From positions 434,001 to 498,000 of the forward strand of contig MU839091.1 of assembly GCA_030685235.1 (NCBI GenBank): 64,000 bases of DNA, given 5' to 3'. The notes under the pieces are model-generated. The model saw only the letters and a list, made by a program, of their open reading frames with translations, had not been told where the DNA came from and did not search any database. The position numbers were made by a program, and so were the translations under genes. Position 1 is the stretch's first letter, and each line of letters starts with the position of its first letter. Positions 56,814 to 64,000 of this stretch are shown here, piece by piece. Source of the DNA: Copromyces sp. CBS 386.78. Taxonomy: Eukaryota > Ascomycota > Sordariomycetes > Sordariales > Sordariaceae.

Positions 56814-59800
56814 GAAGAAGAGGTATCGGCGCAGGCGCGCTTCATTAATAAGGTAGGTAGTGTAGAGGCAAGCTGTGCCTAGTAACAGTGGGCAGCCAAT
56901 GGCGGGTCGCGTGTGTCACTGCCCAGTGGGAACTAGTACCTAACAGTGGCAGGAACTTGACAACCGGAAGTACCACAGTACTCCCAGCCAACCTGAGGGA
57001 GCTGGGATTTGAGGCGATTTTGGAGCCCTGGAGCCCTGGCGAGGCTTCTTTTCAGTGGGAAATTCAACAGATTGAACACCAGATTGGATGGAAATTACCT
57101 CTAGTGTAGGGGCGTGCCGGGCCTCGCGTGTTTGTCGGTGCTGTTGCTGCCGTTGCAGGGGGGCCAGACGACGCCGGAGGGTTCAATCGAGTACGTAAAA
57201 GAGCGTCCGGATTGGAAGGTACGACGACGGGGCCGCCTTGGGGTGGCTTCTGACGTTCGGGATCCACCGATTGGGGACCCTTTTTTTTCCTCGAGATCGA
57301 TTGGGTTCGGAAATTAGAGTTTCAGGAACTTGTGAAAAGTTTGTAGGGCATGAGGATGCGTCGAAAGATGTTGACAGGTTGAAGTTGCAGAGGTGAGACT
57401 TTGGGGAGGTTAAGGTTGGCCGTGATAAGTCGGTGGGATCTCTTATCAATCTTAAGTGAGTCGTTCGCCTCTTACTTGATTCGGTTCTGCCTGCCTGTCG
57501 TAGCAGCTCGTTGTCGTCACCTGAAAGGCCACACACTACCTCTATCTCTAGGCTGTGGTGCTGGGTGCACATTGAAGAGGTAGTCGCAGCGTGATCTCGT
57601 TTCCAGTCGTCCAAGCGAATGCCCAACAGGTCCCTGAGTTGGCTTGCCGCTGCCCTATCGTGCTCTGGGGCCTTGTGCTGCTTTGTCAGGGGGTGGTATT
57701 CGGGTGTCGCTCTCGGTGATCAGTCACAGCGTGTCGTTAACTGTCCCTGCACCCTATCTCGAGACTGGTTACAGCAAATAAAGACCGGCCAAGTTTCGAA
57801 AGTTGCATTGGTTCACACAGACTTTACCGCGATTCATCGCGGTGGACACCAGCTGATAAGACACATCGGGGGAGGACATGGCTGGCCTGTCATGGTGTCG
57901 GACAACTCTCTTGCTCCCTTCCACATGTGCATGCCTGGCGAGATAGGGAGGTGTAACACGTCCAGTCGCCGTCCAGCTTTGTGACTTTCCGACTCCCGTT
58001 TCGTGGTCTCGTGGTACAGAACCCCTCCCCCAGGCCCAACAATGGCAAACAGAAGACATGATAAGCCTGAAAGACATCAGCCAAGCGTTTTAGCATGGTG
58101 TACTACCGACCGCAACACGACAGATCATTGCCGATTGTTAAGTTGCTATCTAGAGTGCCATCGGACAGGTTCTGCTTGAAGCCAGTTCTCTCTCCAGTCC
58201 AATTCTATCGAAGCCAAAGCCATTGGGGTAGGCCGTCTTGTCGATATCTTGGTCGACTATAAACTCCCCGGAGGGCTCCGGCCTGCCTGATACGGCTTGA
58301 ATCTACTATCAAGGGGTACTTGGCGGGCTTCCATTGTGCAAGAACACCAGCCTGTCTCGGCCCGTCCAGCAGGTATCGCTCGTTGTGGGGGTTCTGCCCC
58401 TTGTCGTTATTGTCATTCGGGCTACACACCTGGGCATTGTGTGCTGCACGGTACGACAATGCGGTGCAGGTGACATAGACTCTGTTTCTTTGGTATCGCG
58501 CTTCACCGAAATCTGTCTTATCTCAGCTTCCGATATACAAACAGCTCACACTTGTCTATCTGAACAAGACTTGTCGTTGTCCGCGGCATCGGGACGAATC
58601 GAATTCGCGCCGATTCAAAGTCGGGGTCCAACGGGCTTTGTCTGGCATTGTGGAGGACCGAGACAAGAGCGGATCGCTGGAAAGGAAAGCGGAGCGACTG
58701 ACCAAGTGGGGGTCGGTTTGCGAATTCCGACCTCCTTCGACGAGCAAGTTCCGACAAGTTCGCTGTCGCCCAGCCCAGGCCTCGGATCGGGCGGCATGCG
58801 CAAACTGTTGGGGTTGCACACCACAGGTCTGGAAATCGACATGTCTTTCTTGAACCTCGGGCGTTTTTTACAGACAGCAAGATACCAGCCTCGTGGATTG
58901 CTGTTTGCCCAGCGGCCCAATTACCAATCTGATATCGGCCGCTTTGGGAAGTACAGAGGTACTCCCCGAACGATGGTCTAGCCCTTCCGGGACTAACTCG
59001 TAGCCTTGTGCACCTTCCTGTCGCTGTCGTGGAAACAAAATGCACGTCAAAATCTGCGCTTTTCTCCATGCCAGAATTGTGGTGGGCCTCGATGTTTTTT
59101 ATTTTTATGTTTTCTTTTTCCCTCGCCCAGAGCGCCAAATTGGCCGCCGAGGCTCGAAAATTTCTCAATTTGCCCCGATATTCGAGATCCTGGATCTTCT
59201 CGAAGATTTCCCAAATCATGCATCACTCCCGATACCGGCGGAGCGGCGACTTGTTCATTTCGGGGGTCCATGATATGCGGATATGCGGAGCAAAACAGGG
59301 ATATATGGACATCGGCCGAAACTCCTCCGTTCCAGCCATCAACTTCTGTTCCCCGAGATACTGGGTCCGTAGTGTAGATACGCTGAGGTTCTCGGCGCTA
59401 CCCAGCCCTCGACTCCGAATGTTTCCGTCCACGAACAACACAATGAACGCCGATAACACTGGCAATCCTGCACCCCACACGCCGCCATGAACGCCGGGTC
59501 TTTGATGCCCCACCCCCAATAATACCAAGGATGAATCCCGGGCGACGATGCGGCCGCTTTCAACACTGACAGGCGCCGGGGTGGTGGGTGGGTGTCCTCT
59601 ACGCTGTGGATTATTTCCATCATTTTCAACGGATATACATACATCCAACCACTCTTCTCGCCCACGCCTACACCACACTAACACAAGTGATCGGCATCAG
59701 CCAAGATAACTTGAAACCCCTTTGTTTGTTGTCCTGTCACTTTATCAGCAGGCTCGGACACAAAGGGAAACCTAAAGCCTGCCACTGGATGTCAACAAGA

Positions 59801-60661
59801 GAAGATCGATCCACGTGTGAGATCAAGCCTCACACGGTCACACCACCCGCTCATCCCTTTGATTCCCGTCCACTCAAATGATATCAAACATGAAGGGCTC
59901 CACCATCTTCTTGCTGAAGTGGTGGGCAAGAATGCGGGGTGCATTAGGCCTGGGCAGACCTGAAGCCCAAGCTTGGAAAGCTCTAAAAAGAGATAATGAT
60001 CATGAGGCCGGCCATTGTATTCGGTGATTATTCAGTGTACATTGACCAGACTGCAGGCAGCCCAAGGAAGTCACACGTGTGTAATTGTGGAGGCAACATA
60101 TCCCGAACTACGTATGAGGAGTTGTATTAAGCGGCGCTTGACTCTCCTGCTCATCAAACAGCCGACCACAAAGAAGCGATCAAGCAAGGCCTTGAGTAAA
60201 GCAAAAGCGTGATCAAAAACAACCTCCCGGGTAAACAACTGTCCCACTGAAGAGCCATGACAGAACGGCAAAAACGACCTTCTAGAAACGTTCTTTCCGC
60301 CGAAAGTGGGCTTGGGTAGCAGCGTTGCAGGCCTCGGCATTTTTCATGATGCTGTGGCGCTCCTGGCGCTTCACAAAGTCAAAGTCAGGTCAGATATCGA
60401 CTGTAACATTGACAGGCCATGTCTCCATCAACTCCATCTGTCAAAAAACTTAATCGAAAGAAAGGCTCGTGTCTCCAGCAAGAACCGAATTGAGAAGGCA
60501 GCATTGTCTGGACAAGAAGACCAGGGGGATGGTTCCATTAACATGTGCAGCATCGAGATTTCAGGAACCAAAAGGAACCAACAGTACCGATCCATACCGT
60601 TGGTAGCCGTATCCCACGCGCGGCTTATATTCCTTATCAGTCAACTGGACGGATCGGGAAG

Positions 60662-60691
<30 letters not shown>
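60662..60691 (+). repeat. A30 homopolymer
   Basis: Thirty consecutive A residues, the longest homopolymer in the window. No retroposed sequence or target duplication was recognised beside it. Confidence 0.9.
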
Positions 60692-60692
<1 letters not shown>

Positions 60693-61773
60693 AGAGTCAT
60701 GTCATGTCATTATTCCATTCAGGCACTGACTAATGGTACGTACGTATGCATGTATGGTGGTGTAGTGTAGAGGTAGCATTCAGGAAGAATTCCCCGCGAT
60801 GAGTGGCAAGAGAAAAAGCTTATCTTTGGCCGCAACGTCATAATCCATGCTTTCACATCCTACAACTACCGATGGCTTCCAGCCCTCAGCTCAGCAGCAA
60901 AAAAAGTGCCTCGAGAAGCTGTGGTTGGGTAATTCTAGAAAGAAGCATAATGTTGTTGCTTGTGGCAAAAAGGTAATTTCAACTTCAGTCTCATTTATCA
61001 GCCTCAAACCAGGCTCGCGTCACTTGACTACAACATCATAGTTCCCAATTACTTCCATTCTCACATACTATATATCATCGACGGGAACCTCTACGGCCCC
61101 TTTCCAACGACCTCCACACCAAGCACGTGGGTGATACGATGCATAGGACAAAAAAGTCCGGGGTTACATACAACTAGGTCTACACACTCGTTCAGTATCC
61201 ACCTATGCAGCCTCCTTCCTCCCAAGAGGCCAAGAACAAGAAGAGCCCTGTGTTTATGCTCGCTCACCAACACCCAAATAGGAAGGACAAAAGAGTCCTG
61301 CTTCAAAATTTTGCGGGAGGGCAAAAAGCCTGCCCAGCCTCTTGGGCAAAGGCGGCTCGGGGAATTACAGAACAAACTCCATAACCTTATAGCACGATGG
61401 AGAGTAGCATGGCATAGCATGGCATCATGCGCCCCATCGTCGTCGTTGTTCCCGACTCTCATGCGTTTGAGAACTCGGCAAGAACAACTTGCGCGCAAGA
61501 TTGTCTCTCTCGTCCGTATAAATCTCGATCCCAGATACCCTCGAGGCAAGCCATCATGCACACGCGGCGTTCTAGTCGAGAAAACGTGGGGGACACATTC
61601 AGCAAGCGGCGCAACTCTCCTCAACATTTTCGGGGAATAACGTATAGCAAGTTTGGATAGGCCGGTGATATCCAGATGATCAGGTCAACACGGAGCAGTG
61701 CCTGAACGGGGAGGGACAAGTAACAGGTGATGTGATGTGAGTAGGTATATCTCCAACAGGCAGGTAAAAAGTG

Positions 61774-61800
61774 AAAAAAAAAAAAAAAAAAAAAAAAAAA
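61774..61800 (+). repeat. A27 homopolymer
   Basis: Twenty-seven consecutive A residues in non-coding DNA about 1.1 kb from the A30 run, in the same orientation. Confidence 0.9.
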
Positions 61801-62941
61801 TTAGTTTTGTAAAAATACGGGAAACGTAGAGACTACAACACTCAAGGGCAGAAGTTATGAAAGTCAAGAGAATTTACGGTTTCCACCCAGTCACTGCAGA
61901 CAAACCCAAAGCCAAAGCCATTCATTCCCAAAGACATGGAAGCAAAAAGATGCAACAAAAAAAGAAGTGGATAAAAAAAAGGGGAAAAAAACATACAACA
62001 CCAGGGATTCGCTGGTCGTCACCGACCCAACTACTAGTCTGGCCCTCACTGGCTTATCTATGGGAGAGCGGACGGGATCCCGAGTTTTCCTGTGGGTATG
62101 GTCGTATGTGACTTTAACAGTGGAAGTAGTAGCTTATGAACGTATTATTTTTTTGGACGGAGCCTGAGAGGAAGACATATGGTCGTATGTGTGCTTTCGG
62201 GCTTCGAAGTGATGACTTGTGAAAGCATCCTTCTCAATACCCAGGACAGAGAAGATGTTTGATCAGGGATGCTTTTACCTCCATACTTTTATCATCATTA
62301 CTACCGTGGTCTAGGGGCATCATGAATGGTCATTAGACAAGAAACTGGCTCAAGAAAGTTTCCACATGAACACTCATGGCATGTTCTGCAGCAACAGCCA
62401 TGCATGGAGTATGTCGTCGGAGTATGGAACCAGAGTTGAGGTTGATAGCAACATAAGTAACATACACACACACAGTAGGAAAGAGGCGAGAAGGGATATG
62501 ATAAGGACTTACTTGCAATACCGTGCCGTGACCTCTATTGGCAGCCACTGATCTAAGTCTAGCACCGGTCAGGCGGTCATTGGCGATTTCAAGAGAAAAG
62601 TGGACGGAATCTTGAGTTTTATGTCCTCTAATATCCAAGATCATAATAGGGTAAATGCTCAACGCTTACAGAAAAAAGTGATTGAGACCAAGACATATGA
62701 AATATTTCAAACATCAGGCTTTGGTGAAAATAAAAAAGACAACCGAACCCTATATACAAAAGTTACTACAAAGGCGCCTGGGCATGCTCTCTCCTATTTT
62801 CCTGCCTGCCTCTCTATAAACCGTGGACTTGGCTGGGCGGCAGCAAAACCCTAACCCGTCTGTCTTCTTCTTCTTCTTCTGCTTCCCAGTAGGTGGTATA
62901 ACGTCGCAAACCAAACAACTGTCAAAGGGATATCATCACAT

Positions 62942-64000
62942 CTACTCATCACTTTCCTCCTCGTCCTCCTGGGCCGCAGCATTAGCAGCAGTCTTCTTCC
63001 TCTCCGCCGCCGTCCTCGCCCACTCCTGCGCCTTGGCGCTAACCTTCTCCCTGCTCTTCTTATCACCGTTCTTCTCTTCCCACTGGGCCCACCTCCTGAA
63101 CCAGGCCTTGGCCTGGCGGGGCTTGAGGCCCTTGACCTTGCTGCCGCGATCAAACAGGTCGCGGATGACGCCCTTGTCGGCGTCGGCCGCCGAGGTCTCG
63201 AGGTCGATGAGCTGGTTCCACAGGTCGAACTTTTTGGGGTAGGTGGCCAGCAGGTTCTCGAAGAGGGTGCGGCCCTGCTCCTTGTCGCCGTTGGGCGAGC
63301 GGAACTCTAGCGCGGCGAACTTGGGCAAGAGGGCAAGGTACATGTGCGTCTCCTTGCCAAGCACCTGGGTGGCGCGCTTGAGGAGGGCGCGGGCGCGGTC
63401 GGGCGAGTGCGCGGTGGTGTGCAGGAAGTGGGCGTAGTTGGCCCAGACTTCGGGCGACTTGTAGCCGAACTCCTTGACGATCTTCTCGAAGAGGTTATCG
63501 GCTTCCTGTTTTTGTGGAATTATGTTAGCGACCTGCAATTATAGGGTATTAGAGGGGTGGTAAGCTTACCTTGCGCTTGCCGGACTGGATGTAGATACTG
63601 GCCAGGCGCTCGTAGACCTCCTGCTTGTCGTTGTACGTGCAAGCACGCTTGAACACCTCATCGACGGTCTCCTCGTTGCCATAAGCAACCTCCAAGTTGA
63701 GATAGGCAATCCAGACGTTCAACTTCTCAATCTCCTCCTTGATGTTGATGGTCTTGATGGCACGCTCGGCAACTTGTCTGGCAGCGGCCAAATCGCTCAC
63801 CTGCATCTGGAAGGCCATGTAGGCGATCCAGAGCTGGGAGGAGTCGGGCTGACCGAGAAGGAGGCGCTCGTAGTCACTGGCGGTTTGAGGTCCATTAACA
63901 TCGAGCGAAGCAGTCTTATCGACGGTAATCTGAGGCTCGCGACGCGCCTTCTTCTTCTTGGCCAAGGCCTCGAGATCAGCCGCAGAAGCGTCGACCTTCT
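62942..64000 (-). CDS. RRP5: rRNA biogenesis protein RRP5 (PDCD11), C-terminal part, truncated by the window
   Basis: Only the 3' end is present: exon 64000-63570 (continuing beyond the window) and exon 63505-62942. The intron 63569-63506 has a GTAAGC donor, GCTAAC branch and CAG acceptor, and the join restores SGKRK to EADNLFEKIVKEF. The visible ~330 residues are HAT (half-a-TPR) repeats, for example DSSQLWIAYMAFQMQV, LNVWIAYLNLEVAYG, EVYERLASIYIQSGK, SPEVWANYAHFL and DLWNQLIDLE, followed by KAWFRRWAQWEE and an acidic tail ending EDEEESDE. This is the C-terminal region that RRP5 uses in 18S pre-rRNA processing; the S1 RNA-binding repeats that make up most of the protein must lie beyond position 64000. 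RRP5 is a nucleolar factor needed for both small- and large-subunit rRNA maturation. Confidence 0.93.

Larger units (their letters stand above)
56814..62941. other. 6.1-kb region without a recognised gene
   Basis: This is the largest gap of normal composition. Between about 58330 and 59690 long frames overlap on both strands (minus strand 58518-59219, 233 codons; plus strand 58334-58981, 215 codons). Neither resembles a family I know, and each is probably open because of composition. Two long A runs are at 60662-60691 and 61774-61800. The part next to 62942 should be the RRP5 3' UTR. A long non-coding RNA or a lineage-specific gene cannot be excluded. Confidence 0.5.

Noticed and set aside
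60662..61800. A30 and A27 runs as tails of retroposed elements
   Set aside because: No recognisable LINE/SINE or processed-gene sequence precedes either run and no target duplications were seen.
62300..62340. tRNA-Pro-like word GTGGTCTAGGGGCAT
   Set aside because: There is no T-arm/B-box at the expected distance.

Overview
The window is filamentous-ascomycete nuclear DNA, most likely Sordariomycetes and probably Sordariales-like. The evidence is short spliceosomal introns with GTAAGT-type donors and CTAAC/CTGAC branch sites, recognisable fungal orthologues (Tea4/Bud14, GPHR, eIF3l, EFL1/Ria1, Ase1, Irs4, PEX11-family, Rrp5), wide intergenic spaces, and AT-rich islands with the CpA-to-TpA signature of repeat-induced point mutation (RIP). 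Species cannot be fixed from sequence alone.

Layout. 1-3157: no recognised gene. 3158-6470 (+): SH3 polarity factor Tea4/Bud14, whose large exon carries an in-frame TAG. 7106-8422: RIP-mutated foldback element, copy 1. 9431-10231 (+): small Cys-rich, Ser/Thr-rich, probably GPI-anchored surface protein. 10569-20740: a 10.2-kb RIP island, best read as one decayed DNA transposon with a multi-exon plus-strand gene complement. 21030-22874 (-): GPHR-type membrane protein. 24105-27017 (-): universal stress protein with a long first intron. 27018-31357: no recognised gene. 31358-32967 (-) and 33876-37382 (+): divergent pair eIF3l / EFL1. 37383-41345: intergenic, with a tRNA-like sequence. 41346-43860 (+): Ase1/PRC1/MAP65. 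44386-45702: foldback element, copy 2, same length and orientation as copy 1. 46410-49082 (+): EH-domain Irs4-type protein. 50020-50997 (+): PEX11-family protein. 55173-56813 (-): conserved fungal protein of unknown function. 56814-62941: no recognised gene. 62942-64000 (-): the 3' part of RRP5, running off the end.

The genes are unrelated housekeeping and cell-biology loci with no secondary-metabolite or other functional cluster. Loose themes are translation and ribosome biogenesis (eIF3l, EFL1, Rrp5) and polarity/cytoskeleton (Tea4, Ase1).

The most unusual signal is in the repeats. In all three RIP-mutated loci CpA is nearly absent from the plus strand while TpG (CpA on the other strand) stays common. 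The deamination-like damage is therefore confined to one physical strand over about 10 kb, and has the same polarity at three loci across 38 kb. The foldback copies act as an internal control, because their two arms are inverted relative to each other yet both lost CpA on the same strand. Reading TAG/TAA as CAG/CAA in the large island gives a long transposase-like protein. No prophage, CRISPR or bacterial feature is present.
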